A DNA stretch of 64,000 nt from Thalassia testudinum (GCA_037157565.1 JAZHRO010000054.1:12631501-12695500), one strand, 5' to 3'. Positions 44,712 through 56,195 are shown, counted from the stretch's first letter. A program made the numbers and translations. The notes: generated by a model from the sequence alone, not told the origin.

Positions 44712-46192
44712 AGAATCCGTTCGTAATCAGAGGTCCGAGTGGTCAGCTGTTTGTAGCTGATGAGGTGTACACGGATTACGAGGTCAGCGTCGGGGGACAT
44801 AGCCTGCCAGCTGACCTAATTATGATACAGATGGAGGACTTTGGCGTAATTCTGGGGATGGACTGGCTGTCCGCTTACCACACCTTGGTGGACTATTTTG
44901 AGAGGAAGATTGTCTTCTCCATGCCGGAGTTGCCTACTTTCGAGTTTCACGGACAGCCAGTGGACGGAGGCTTCAGGTGCATTTCGGTACTTCGGGCGGC
45001 GAGATTTTTGAGCCAGGGGTGTGAGGGCTTCCTAACTTGTGTGGTGGAAGAGCCCAGCCCTGTGGCAGACTTCCAGAGCATCCCGGTGGTCAGAGAGTAC
45101 CTGACGTGTTCCCAGACGAGTTACCAGGACTGCCGCCCAAGCGTGAGATCGAGTTTGAGATCTCACTAGTACCAGGGACCAGCCCCATCTCCACCGCACC
45201 ATACAGGATGGCACCGCTTGAGCTACGAGAGCTCAAGTCTCAGTTGTAGGACCTTTTGGAGAAGGGTTTCGTGAGGCCCAGTGCGTCTCCCTGGGGAGCC
45301 CCGGTACTGTTTTTGAAGAAGAAGGATGATACCCTACGCCTTTGTGTGGACTACCGACAGCTGAATAGGGTCACCATTAAGAACAGATATCCGCTGCCGA
45401 GGATCGATGACTTGTTTGACCAGTTACGGGGTGCCACGATGTTCTGATCTTGAGGTCTGGATACCACCAGTTGAGAATCAGGGACGCAGACATCTCCAAG
45501 ACAGCTTTTCGCACCCAGTACGGACACTACGAGTTTTTGGTCATGCCGTTTGGGCTGACCAATGCCCCCGCTGCTTTCATGGACCTGATGAACCGGGTGT
45601 TTAGAACGTACTTGGACCAGTTCGTGGTGGTATTCATTGATGATGTACTCATCTATTCTCGAGATCAGACGCAGCACGGACAGTACTTGCGGATGGTTCT
45701 GGACACACTGAGACGACGTAGGTTGTACGCCAAATACAGCAAGTGCGAGTTATGGTTGAGGGAGGTGACCTTCTTAGGTCATGTGATCTCCGGGGACGGC
45801 TTGGCGGTGGACCCAGCTAAGGTCGAGGCAGTGCTCAGGTGGGAGAGACCGCGTTCAGTCACCGAGATTCGCAGTTTCCTAGGACTGGCAAGCTACTACA
45901 GACGATTCATCAGAGGTTTTTCACAGATTGCGCGTCCCATGACACAGTTGACCTGGAAGGACGTGCCCTTCACTTGGACAGACGCCTGTAAGGCGTGTTT
46001 TTAGGAGCTGAAGGAGAGGTTGACCTCGGTTCCCCTGCTCACCATCCCTGACAGTAGTGGCGGGTTCGTTGTGTACACGGACGCCTCCTTGCAGGGGTTA
46101 GGAGGTGTGCTCATGTAGAGGGGTCACGTTGTCGCTTACGCTTTGCGGTAGCTGAAGCCCCATGAGCATACCTACCCTACCCACGCCTGGAG
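44687..46192 (+). pseudogene. Element 2 pol: protease, reverse transcriptase, RNase H (part)
   Basis: The protease remainder has GVILGMDWLSAYH. A one-base deletion near 45100 shifts frame. RT has [24 protein letters not shown] motifs in the next frame, then [19 protein letters not shown], a small deletion near 45445, [17 protein letters not shown] and FIDD at 45633-45644. Ambers lie at 45247, 46002, 46116 (shared with element 1) and 46149, with another frame loss near 46186. RNase H starts with [13 protein letters not shown]. The catalytic FIDD is intact, but the chain cannot be made in one piece. Confidence 0.9.
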
Positions 46193-47674
46193 TTGGCAAC
46201 TGTCGTCTTCACGTTGAAGACCTGGAGGCACTACTTGTACGGTGAGACCTTCGAGATTTTCACAGATCACAAGAGCCTCAGATACCTTTTTGATCAAAAG
46301 GAGCTTAACATGAGACAGAGACGTTGGTTGGAGCTCCTGAAGGACTACGACTGCAGCATTTCCTATCACCCGGGCAAGGCCAATGTGGTGGCTGACGCCT
46401 TGAGCCAGAAGGCGCCCGCACATTTGGCCAGTTTACAGTTACAGAGTTGGAGCTTTTTGGAGGAGGTGGGCAGTTGGCGACCCCTAGAGTTACGGGGGCA
46501 CTGTGGGGCAGTGACTGTGACACGACAGACTAGGCCAGAGCTGATAGATCGCATCATCACAGGACAGATGGCCGATCCGTACTTGCAGTCCTTGCGCGAC
46601 AGAGTACTGTCAGGAGACCCAGGGGACTTCTCTTTCACAGACCAGGTGCTGCGCTTGAGGGGACGGTTGTGCGTTCCCAGAGATGAGGAGCTGTTGAGAG
46701 AGCTCCTGACTGAGGCACACGGTTCCAGATTCACCATACATCCCGGAAACACGAAGATGTACCACGACTTGAGACGCGAGTTTTGGTGGAGGGGGATGAA
46801 GCGGGATGTGGGTGAATTCGTGCAGCAGTGCTTAGTGTGTCAGCAGGTGAAAGCCGAGCATCAGAGGCCTGCAGGGCTACTACAGCCGCTTCTAGTGCCA
46901 GAGTGGAAGTGGGAGAGCATCACCATGGACTTGGTGGTCGGCTTACCTGTTACCCAGCGAGGACACGACACAGTCTGGGTAATTGTGGATAGACTGACAA
47001 AGATGGCACGATTCTTGCTGATCCGAGTCACTTTGGGACCAGCACAGTTGGCAAAGAGGTATATCCGCGATGTGGTACGACTACACGGAGTTCCGCTGGA
47101 GATCGTATCCAACCGGGATACCCGCTTTACGTCCCAGTTTTGGGCTGAGTTTCAGCAGGCCTTGGGGACGCGGTTGAGGTTTAGTACAACTTACCACCCC
47201 CAGACGGATGGACAGTCTGAGAGCACGATACAGACACTTGAGGACCTTTTGCGTGCCTATGTACTGGACTGGAGGGGTTCTTGGGAGGAGCACCTGCCCC
47301 TGGAGGAGTTTGCATACAACAACAGCTATCACTCGAGCATCGGCATGGCTCCCTACGAGGCTCTGTACGGACGGAGGTGTACGGCACCCTTGAGTTGGGT
47401 TGAGGTGGGGACCAAGTGGGAGGTTGGCCCCAGGTTGATCCGGCAGAGTCAGGAGATAGTCGAGCAGATCCATAGGCGACTCCACACTGTCAGGAGCAGA
47501 CAGAAGAGCTACGCGGATCGGAGATGCAGAGAGGTGCAGTTCGAGGCTGGGGACCACGTCTTTCTTCGTGTTTCGCCCATGAAGGGCCTGCAGCGGTTTG
47601 GGGTGAGAGGGAAGCTCGCGCAGAGGTTCGTGGGGCCCTTTGAGGTCCTGGAGCGGGTTGGACCCGTTGCTTAA
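46193..47674 (+). pseudogene. Element 2 RNase H end and integrase
   Basis: A 493-residue open stretch contains KTWRHYLYGETFEIFTDHKS, DALSQKAPAH, the integrase zinc region with intact CLVCQQ, the core with SITMDLVVGLP and YHPQTDGQSESTIQ, and GPFEVLERVGPVA. At 47111-47113 the core motif reads SNRDTRF where element 1 has SDRDTRF. This Asp is the second acid of the D,D-E triad, so the enzyme should be dead even apart from the stops. It ends at a TAA (47672) where element 1 has TAC. Confidence 0.92.
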
Positions 47675-47704
47675 AGACTTGCCCTCTCTCCTCAGCTTTC
47701 TGGT

Positions 47705-47998
47705 GTGCACGACGTGTTCCACGTGTCCAACCTCAGGAAGTACGTAGCCGATCCCAGTCATGTACTGAGTCACGAGAGCGTCGAGGTGGGCGACGACCTG
47801 ACCTACCCCGAGCGGCCAGTGCAGGTTCTTGACCGAGGCGTCCGCAGTTTGAGACGAAAGCAAGTACCCCTGGTGAAGGTTTTGTGGAGGAGCCAGTGGT
47901 ACGAGGAGGCTACCTGGGAGGCCAAGGCGGCAATGCAGGAGCGGTACCCGAAGCTCTTCGTGGGTACGTTCTTTCAGACTGGCTTCGGTCCTCTTTGA
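47705..47998 (+). pseudogene. Element 2 pol C-terminal chromodomain-like module
   Basis: 97 residues, HDVFHVSNLRKYVADPSHVL, VQVLDRGVRSLRRKQVPLVK, VLWRSQWYEEATWEAKAAMQ and a final RYPKLF. It lies in the same frame as the integrase, from which it is separated only by the TAA at 47672. Confidence 0.82.
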
Positions 47999-48083
47999 GT
48001 TTGTTATGTTTTTATATGACGTTTTTCCCGCACCCTAGTTAGCGCAAGTTTCGGGGGCAAAACTTCCTTTGAGTTTGTTATAT

Positions 48084-50000
48084 TGTTACGAACGTGGCTT
48101 CAAGACGATTTTAAGACGTCTGGGAGGTGGCCCAGACATCTGACCAGACGTCTGGAACCCCTTTCAGACGTCTGGGATTAAATTTCTGCGGCGTACGGGG
48201 TTGCGTCTGCGCGCATGCGCGCGCAGACCTGCAACTGCCACCCCCTTTCCTCCTGCAGGGCACAGTGCTCTCTCTCTCTCTCTCTCTCTGCGCGGCCTTA
48301 AAAGGCCCTCGCCCTCTCCCTCACCCTCATCCCCTTCGTGTCCCTCTTCTTCTTCTCCCAGCTGGTGCGAGAGTGAGCGAGCGGCGGCAGCAACGGCCAC
48401 GGCAAGTGTGCGGGAGGAGGTGTTGCGCGAGGGAGGAGACGCTCGACCGTGAGGGCATTGCATGAATTGTTACACTTTTGGAACAATTAATAGAACCTAG
48501 GGCATTGCATGAATCCTAGGAATGAGAACTAGATTGAATGATAGATCCTAGGACATTGCATGAATCCTAGGGCTGGAAAACTAGATTGTATGATAGATCC
48601 TAGGGTACGGCATAAATCCTAAGACTGGAAAACTAGTGGAATATGTAAATATTGCAGTCTCGAAAAGGTGGAAAGGAAATAATAGCTTCCTGTAAATTGA
48701 TTTAACCGCTGCCTGTTATGAATAAATAAACATGATTGAAAACATGGGTTGTTTGAACGTGAAACTGAAATGGTGAAACCTAAATGTGCTGAGTTAAAAG
48801 AGCTGGAACCCTACGGGGAATTAGGAGTAGAACTCCTAGAAAGAGAATGGAATGGAACTGAGAAAGAAAGACGTGGAAGTGTGTTTCCTCTTGGGTACGT
48901 AGTGCCAGGGGAAGCGCATGTTACCTGTTTAGTGTAGAGCGGAGCCAGCCGCCCTAGGGACCCGAGGTTAGGTCTGGCCACTTTGTACCGACTTTTGGCC
49001 CTCGTGTACACAGTACCGAGGAGAGCTACTAGTGTAGAGCGAGTACTAGTTACCCCACGGGCGCCGAGGTGCTGCTAGCTTACCTACACCAACTTGTTAG
49101 GCCCACTGGGCAAACCAGGGTAGTCAGGCGAGGGTGCGCGGACTGTGGAGGGGCAAGACCCTTGTTTGGTTACTGTGGAGGGGCTGGACCCCTGTTACTG
49201 AGAGGGCTCTGCCCTATACTGGTACCGTGCTGTGCTTGGGCGCACCTGTTAACGAAAACGACTGACCGCGTGCCAGTGCGGGGTTGCTACCCGTGCGTTT
49301 ATCGCGCGTGCCGTAGTCACCGTTACGTCTGTCAGCGACCTTGGGGTGGTTGACTGAGGGTAGGACCACCACGGGGGACTCTCCCGGCCAGGAGAGCACC
49401 ACGTGTTACTTCTACTTTCAGGAAAAGACTGCAATCAAGATCGTTCCCACGAGGAACATTCGAGATCAAGTGAAGGATCTGAGAAATAAATAAATCGTGA
49501 AATAATAGAAAGACGTAAATAAAGAAAGTAACAAAATATAACAGCTATTGTACACCGTACTTCTTCTTTAGTTTTAATTGCCACTCTACTCAGCGTTTCG
49601 CTGACGTGTTACACTCGTTACTTTTCAGGACTAGGTGTTGAGCAGCCAGGGTCAGCGGCTGCAGAGGACGCTGGACCGAGTATGGTCCAGTAGAGTTACC
49701 GCAGTTCTTTTTGTACCCCTTTTGTTCCACTGTAGTGAGTAGTTCTTGTTACTCTCTGTACTTTTCTTTACTTGTAGCTTCATGTTATGTTATAATTGTT
49801 GTTCTACTGTTGTGGTGGTACATACTGTAGTAGTTCCTTTTCTTACTGCTGTATTTTGTTATTGCTAGTTATATTCATGCTGAATGTGATTTATTTTGCT
49901 GCTCTTTTGGTTACTTCCTCGTTGGACGACTAGGTCTTGGGATTAGTCGAGTCGGTCCGGTTCTCGTGTCTCATAGGGACTCAGGAATCGGGTCGTTACA
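48084..50000 (+). repeat. 3' LTR of element 2, internally deleted
   Basis: 1917 bases. After the TATA-like box (48296) and CGACCGTGAGGGC at about 48456 it jumps to the sequence that in the 5' LTR begins near 41525. The deletion removes the downstream AGACGTCT cluster and the splice donor. The termini are intact and bordered by the GTGGC duplication. Because both LTRs are copied from one template at insertion, the loss probably happened afterwards. Confidence 0.93.
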
Positions 50001-51629
50001 GTGGCTTCCCTTAAATTTAATTAAAGCCTAAATGCATGTGTGGAATGAATGATTAGAACCTAGGATATAGCATGAATCCTAGGACGAGAAACACTTGAAA
50101 TGTCTGTAATGGATGATTGAATTGCAGTCTTGAATGAGTAGATAGAATGATAACAATTGCCTGTAAATAAATAACAACTGCTTGTAAAATGTAAAGTACT
50201 TGTGCTAGCAAACTGTTGCATGTAAATTCCTGTTGTATACGTTACATGACAAAATACGAGCTGCATGTATATAAATTGAGAATGGTAATGTAAATGATGG
50301 AAACACGAGCTACCTGTATATAACCTGTGTACGGGAATGTGAACAATAGAAATACAAGTTGCATATGTATAACATGAGAATGGAAATAAAAATGACGAAA
50401 CCTGGTATGGCATGGCTTGAGGAATATGAGCATGAACACTACGGGGAATTAGGAGTTGAGCTCCTGGAAATAAATGGAACGGATCTGGAAATGTGTTGGG
50501 AAGTGTGCTGGCCCTTGAGTAAGTGGTACTAAGGGGAGCACATGTTACCTCTTAGTGTAGAGGGGTTCTTGTCGCCTTCGGGTTGAGACTTGGGGTGGGT
50601 TTGGCCACTTTGCACCGACTCTGTGGCCGTCATGTACACTGTACTGGGGAGAGCTACTAATGTAGGGAGAGAGCTAGCCACCCCATGGGGCCCGGGGTTT
50701 AGCTAGCTGCCCTACGCCGACTTGTTATGCTCATTGGGCAAATCAAGGTAGCCAGGAGAGGGTGCGCAAACTGTGGAGGGGCGAGACCCCTATTTGGTTA
50801 CTGTGAGGGGCTAGATCCCTGTTACTGAGAGGGCTAGGCCCTATACTGGTTCCGTGCTGTACTTTGAGTGCACCCGTTAATGGAAACGACTGATCGCGTG
50901 CAAGTGCGGGGTAGCTACCCGTGCACTTATCGCGCTTGCTGTAGTCATCGTTACGTTCGTCCGTGACCTTGGGGTGGTTGACTGGGTGTAGGATCACCAT
51001 GGGTGGCTCTCCCGGCCAGGAGAGCACCACGTGTGCCTTCTACTCTTCGGAAAAGACTGCAATCAAAATCGTTCCCACGAGGAACATTCGAGATCAAGAA
51101 AGAGATCTGATAAATAAACCAACGGGTAAAAAGGGAATAACTTGTGAAATAATATAATTGAAAAATAACAGCTACCTGTCCACTTTTACTGCTTTAGTTG
51201 GTTGGTTGCCACTCTACTCAGCGTTCGCTAACTTTGTGTACTCATAACCCTTTTCAAGTCCAGTTGTTGAGCAGCCAGAGCCTACGACTGCAGAGGGTGC
51301 TGGGCCCAGTAGAGCCTAGTAGTTGTAGCTTCTTTGTTGTACTTCTTTCTGTTGTAGTGAGTAGAGTCTTGCACCTTTACGTTTGTACTCGTACATTCTG
51401 TACTTTATATTCTTGTACTTGGTTACTTTTCTACTATTGTGGTGATATGTACTGTAATAGTTTTTATTTCCTTACTACTGTACTTTTGTTATTATTAGTT
51501 GATTAGCATAGTGAATGTGGTTTACTTTCCTGCTTTTTGGTTACTTTCTCGTTGGATGACTGAGTCTTGGGATCAGTCGAGTCGGTCCGATCTCGCGTCC
51601 TGTAGGGATTCGGGAACCGAATCGTAACA

Positions 51630-52920
51630 GCATCCCCCTTCGTCTATCCACACTCAGTTATGTCCTCTCTCTTCTCATCACTTTTCTATCATTTATTTTT
51701 GCAAACATGCTTCAACGCTCGCAAACCACCACCACCTTCTCCACCTCCGGCTCGACCTCCGACGAGGTGTTCCTGCCGCTTCACGTCTCCATCCGCCTCG
51801 CCAACTACCTCATGAGCACTGCCACACCTCATTGACCCTAAACCCTCACTCCATTCACCGCGCCAAGCCCCCGGCACTTCCCAAGAACACACCCACCTTG
51901 GCACCCACAGGGTGGCCTAGGCACGCATGCTCAGGCCACCCCACGCCACGCTGACCACTATACCACCTTCGCCGTGTTCAGACGAAGCTCCCTGCATTTT
52001 CTGACGAGACCGCAAGGCCGTTTTCTTGTAAACAGGTTTGAGGCCTTCGTTGCCATTGACGAAGCAAGAAGCTTGCTTGGGAGCTTCACCCAGGACTCCT
52101 TGCTCTAGGCAATCAGTCTCAGGTCGCACGGATTCCCTTCATGCATATCTTCAGCCCAGCAATTAGCATTGACGTCCACGCAGCTGCTGCAATTAGAGGA
52201 GACATCTACTGCGGGTGCTAACGAAGAAGGTGGGACAACATAGTCCCACCTCGGAAGTGTAGGAGCAGAATCAGCCAAATAAAGTGAAAAAGTGACAGGG
52301 GCTTATCGCCTCCTAACCACGGGGTGAGGTCCTACTCGCCCTCACTGCCACGTCCGTGACCCCACTGCCTGCGGACCTGGCCCTGACCAGTATACCCGAC
52401 TCGCCTGCACTCCTCGCCCACCACGCACGCCGGTGGACCTAGTCTTGGGCGTGCATACCCGACCCGATAACCTGAGAAGGCTCTAGGAGAGTGAGGCTAA
52501 GAGAGAAGGAAGAATAGAGATCACGGGGGGAGGGTAGGGGTAGGTTTTGCTCTCAGGAGAAGAAGAGGAAGCCAAAGAAAGGAGCAGAAGAAGAAGCCAG
52601 GGAAGGAGAGGGCGGTAGCCACAGAAGCCAAGGAAGGAAAGGGCGGCAGCCAGAGAAGCTAAGGAAGGGGAAGGCAAGGATGAAGAGGAGAAAGCTGAAG
52701 AGGAGCTGAAGGCAGAAGAGAAGGAAAGAAGAAATCAGAGAAGAAAGAAGAAGAAGACAAGGGCCAAAGTAAAGAAGAAGAAGACAAGGGCTAGAGCAGC
52801 TAAAGAAGGAAGAAGAAGCCAAGAAGAAAGAAGGCCGTCAGAGATAGAGAATAGAAGAAAGAAGGAGACCAGAGACAGAGACTAGTGACAGAAGACAAAG
52901 AAGAACAATTGAAGCACTGT
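51630..52920 (+). mobile_element. Athila/Tat-like LTR fragment (LTR-C copy A1, right part)
   Basis: Continues LTR-C after the LTR-B insertion. It matches the reverse complement of 58300-59400: GAAGCTCCCTGCATYYTCTGA, then GTCCCACCTCGGAAGTG with its hairpin at 52228-52251, CTCCTCGCCCACCACGCACGCCGGTGGACC and the purine-rich AAGAAGAAG block 52550-52870. The right boundary near 52920 is approximate, and the terminal ATCA is not found, so this copy is truncated. The polypurine block gives spurious long open frames on the other strand. Confidence 0.75.
51707..51835 (+). other. Small ORF (42 aa) in LTR-C copy A1, function unknown
   Basis: ATG to TGA, MLQRSQTTTTFSTSGSTSDE then FLPLHVSIRLANYL. It aligns without gaps to 57741-57869 in the second copy, with about five substitutions. 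The equal length and frame could reflect a translated leader ORF, a captured exon, or only the general similarity of two recent copies. I do not recognise the sequence. Confidence 0.25.
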
Positions 52921-53218
52921 AGCTTCTATATATTTAAGACGTCTTATTCACAAAGTCAGACGTTCATTTTTATGCTCTTCAAATACATTGATATTTTGTG
53001 GCCCTATTTACATTTGTTGCGTTATAACTCTGATTTTTCATTGCATATTATATCTAATTTGAAAGTTGTGCTCTTTATTTTTTTAGATCCCAATTTACTC
53101 CCTGTGTTCGACTTCGAACTCAAAACTTTGAGTAATAAAATTTATTGATTTTCGAGCGATTTCAACTATACTACGACATATTGATTTTAACATTGATCTC
53201 ACTTCACTTAAAACATAT
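52921..53218. other. Unassigned AT-rich flank with two AGACGTCT-type motifs
   Basis: TTTAAGACGTCTTATTC and AAGTCAGACGTTC near 52935-52970 recall the LTR palindromes. The following sequence resembles the style of plant LTR interiors but matches nothing else in the window. Confidence 0.3.
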
Positions 53219-53460
53219 GGCAATAGATCTTTTAGCTTCTTTTGTGGCCTCGAGTCAAAGTAAAGGACATCCTAAGTATAGCTCATCTTTAGACATTTCA
53301 AGCATTCCCATCTCTGATTTAATAGCTTCTTGAATATCAGGAGAAGTGCCCTTGCTGTAATGGAGCTTAGATTTCTGGAAATTTACTTTCTGTCCCGAAG
53401 CTGTCCAGCAGGGTTGAAACCAAGTAACGTAACATGCCAAGTCTTCGATTTTGACAAGTG
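53219..53460 (-). pseudogene. LINE reverse transcriptase fragment
   Basis: The minus strand reads WTASGQKVNFQKSKLHYSK and ELYLGCPLL, the conserved SGQKVN..KS and YLGxPL motifs that lie after the YADD site in plant LINE RT. The upstream YADD block is missing. It has the same orientation as the LINE at 36412-37903 and would lie upstream of it, so both may be pieces of one LINE split by the nested stack, with roughly 130 residues lost in between. Confidence 0.7.
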
Positions 53461-53739
53461 TCTAATTAAATATACATCCACTTAGTTGACTTAAAATAGT
53501 CGCTCATGCGCAAGTTGTCTTGCTCGTTTCAATTTTTATTTTTTTTATTTTTATTTTTTTTCTGGTGGGTGATTTTAGTGTCTCTTGTTGGTTGAAATAT
53601 CCTCAAAATTGCATAATGAGACGATCGGGATGAATGCCTGTGTCCTGAAAATAGAATCAAACTCACTTAAATAAATGGATAAAAGTAGTGAAGCATGAGT
53701 TGTAAAGTGTTTTGCGACATGTGTTCCTGTCCAATAAAA
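53461..53739. other. Intergenic DNA
   Basis: T-rich run near 53535-53562; nothing else recognised. Confidence 0.4.
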
Positions 53740-54235
53740 TATCGGTATACTTTGATATTCAATCGGTGTATTTTTATTTTTCATCCATTGAAAATTAAAA
53801 TACATCAGTTGAAAGTGAAAATACATTATTGAATTTTAATTTTCAACCGATTTTCACTTACTCTAAATGATTTTTTAGTTATCAAATATGATTTTTTACT
53901 TAGAAATTAATTTTTTTATCTTAAGATTTAGAGTTTAATTTTTAATGCTAATCCTAAATACTAAAGACTAAACACTAATATGAAAATTTTTCATAAATCA
54001 TAAATTTAAACTCTAAGTTTTAAATTCTAAACTAAAAATCAATATACAAAAATCACGTATTACTTTTTAAGTGAATTTACTTCCGTTTGATGTATTTATT
54101 TTTAATTAATATATTTTGATTCTCAATTAATATATTTTAACGAATAATCAAAATACATCGATTAAGTATTAAAATATCATGACATCTTCAAAAACTTACT
54201 CACAAAATACATTGTAATTTAAGTTCCTTTACTTT
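53740..54235. repeat. AT-rich AATACATC-type repeat, copy 3
   Basis: Contains AAAATACATCAGTTG, TATTTTTATTTTTCA, the TTTAGAGTTTAATTTTTAATG / ACTAAAGACTAAACACTAA foldback segment and the shared end CAAAATACATTGTAA ... CCTTTACTTTTG. It is the longest of the three copies and suggests that the foldback part belongs to the family. Confidence 0.5.
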
Positions 54236-56195
54236 TGTTTTTTTTTTTTTGGCTAAACGAATAATGCTTGAGCAATTCGGTTCTCCAGCTAAGGTTAAAC
54301 TCATAAATCTTTATCAAAAATATCAATTAAGAAAAAGTGGAATGAGATCGTAGCAAATTGGTACGAAATCTATTTCCTGAAGATTGCTCAATTGATTTTG
54401 TAGGGACCCCACATTTTGGGAGGCATATCCCTAAATATTTTAATGTGGGTTTTACTTCCAAATATGTTATAACAATAGAAGCCCTACCTTCCAAGGGTAT
54501 TTGTCCTCTAAGAAGGAAAGGGGAATGAAGTTTAAGATGTTATGGAAAATTGAATCTCCTTATCAGCTTTCGTTGCATTTGCTGTAAAAATTGTGGGAAA
54601 ATAAAAACTTATGTAGGTTACTGGTTGATTTCGTTCAACTTCTATGCTCATGTACCGGTGAAAATGACTTGTATGTAGGGTGAGGCATCTGATTGTGTCG
54701 ACCTTTTTGACCTGACCAGAACCTACATTCTTTATGGACTAGAATTGCACTCTCATTTTAAAATCCATTTAATAGGTCAAGTTACGACCCACTGAAACTT
54801 ATACCAGGTCTGATGATCCAAAAATTATTTATTTTAAAATTATATTTAGATTATTTATAATTATAAATTTACTGATTGTTCGTGATTTATAAAATTATTA
54901 ATTTTTAATTTTATAAAATATAAAAAGATAAGTAATAAAAATAATTAAATCGTTAAATTGTAAAAGATTGTAATAAAAAATAAGTTCATATTACAAAAAG
55001 ATCTAAAGTACATTTAGCACAATCTTATATAATATATTTTTCTTTAAAAGCTAAACTTATTTTATTATGTAAAAGAACAACTAAATCACTTACATTTAAA
55101 ATAATATATATAAAAAATTAATTTTATGTTTAACCCAACTTGAATCAGGTTTAAAAATATAGGTCTTGGGTTGTGCCTGATCCTTAGTGTTTGAAATATT
55201 TGGGCTTTCGACTTAACCCAAAGCCCAAAAAACTAAAATCAACCCTTATCAGGTTCGAGTTAGGCCAGTTGAATGCTTCACCCATCGTGTATGTTACGGT
55301 AAAAAAAGTGATATAATCCCCAAAACGATTGAGAAAAGGTATAAATCATTTTTTCATCATTTTTAAAAGTAGTTTTATATAGATACCCTTATAATCTTTT
55401 GATATTATCTACATATGTATAGATTAACTTAAGGGTATCCTATGTAAATGAAAATAAGATTTAAGAAATATTTATGTAATATCTTAAAATCTAGAGACAT
55501 GTATGTAATATCAAAAAATTATATTAATATTTATGTAAAAATTTTTACTCCCAACCTACTAAAGTTAAAACTAATGAAATATCATCCGTTAATAGAGATA
55601 AAATTTCATAGATATTTATATAATATACAAGAACGAACACACACACACACACATATATATATAATCAAGATATTTATATGAAAACTGCTTTTTCAAAAGG
55701 AACATCTCCCTTCACTTCGGTATCGGTTCCTCTAAACCTTATATATTGATAATTTCCTTGTGATATTAGTTTAATTTTGCAGTCAATTTTCGGGATGCCG
55801 TTGTTAGTAAATCCATCTTAAAAGAAGATGGCTTCCTTTCCTCTCTTCTTTCCTGGAAAACGTAAAACATGGCTTAAGACGAGTCCTGCTTGAATGCTTA
55901 TATCTCCCGCCCACAGATTTTGTCTTTGAGGTTTTTCCATGGAAGACGATACTCTGTTAAGAGGGTAGAAGGGATACAACAATATTTACTTTGAAGGATG
56001 AAGAAAGAAGAGGGGAACAGCAACTCACCCATGAAAAGGGTACTGAAGTATCCTTCGAAAAGAGGGGAAGAGACCCTTTTGAAAGGGGCGACTTCAAAAT
56101 AGAAAAGGAACAAAATCAAAATAAGAACTAACCAAAAAAAAAAAATTTGCAACCGACATCCATGACAAAAGCAGACACCTACGTCATGCTACCAA
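54236..56195. other. Intergenic DNA without recognisable genes
   Basis: About 2 kb of AT-rich DNA. A (CA)n(TA)n microsatellite lies at 55637-55662. The open frame at 55898-56152 (minus) is hydrophobic but has no family features. No element ends were found. Confidence 0.4.

Larger units (their letters stand above)
40317..50000 (+). mobile_element. Ty3/gypsy Tekay/Del-like retrotransposon, element 2 (defective)
   Basis: 9684-base element, LTRs 40317-43062 and 48084-50000, flanked by exact duplications GTGGC (40312-40316 and 50001-50005). It retains a complete gag core, unlike element 1. The polyprotein is broken by ambers, two CGA-to-TGA-type stops and at least four indels. The 3' LTR is 829 bases shorter than the 5' LTR because of an internal deletion. 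It is the youngest layer of the nested stack, since it interrupts LTR-B, which interrupts LTR-C. Confidence 0.96.
39156..51629 (+). mobile_element. Solo LTR of second Tekay-like subfamily (LTR-B), split by element 2
   Basis: TGTTAAGACCCATGC at 39156 and ATCGTAACA at 51629, flanked by exact duplications GCATC (39151-39155 and 51630-51634). Without the nested element the LTR is 2785 bases. It is clearly related to LTR-A: the same order of AGACGTCT clusters, CCTAGG repeat and GACTGAYCGCGTGC block, but with substantial divergence. TATA-like TTATAAAA is at 39359-39366, donor-like GAAG/GTACGT at 39755, and a perfect 12-base inverted repeat at 39854-39880. It is inserted in LTR-C, and element 2 is inserted in it at 40316. 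Confidence 0.93.

Noticed and set aside
44660..44720. Programmed -1 frameshift at the gag-pro/pol junction
   Set aside because: No slippery heptamer or downstream structure is evident, and a stop codon precedes the pol frame exactly at the overlap. A shared ancestral deletion fits better.
47081..47863. 260-codon minus-strand open frame opposite integrase (also 32649-33041)
   Set aside because: Antisense shadow of the conserved integrase frame; no independent motif.
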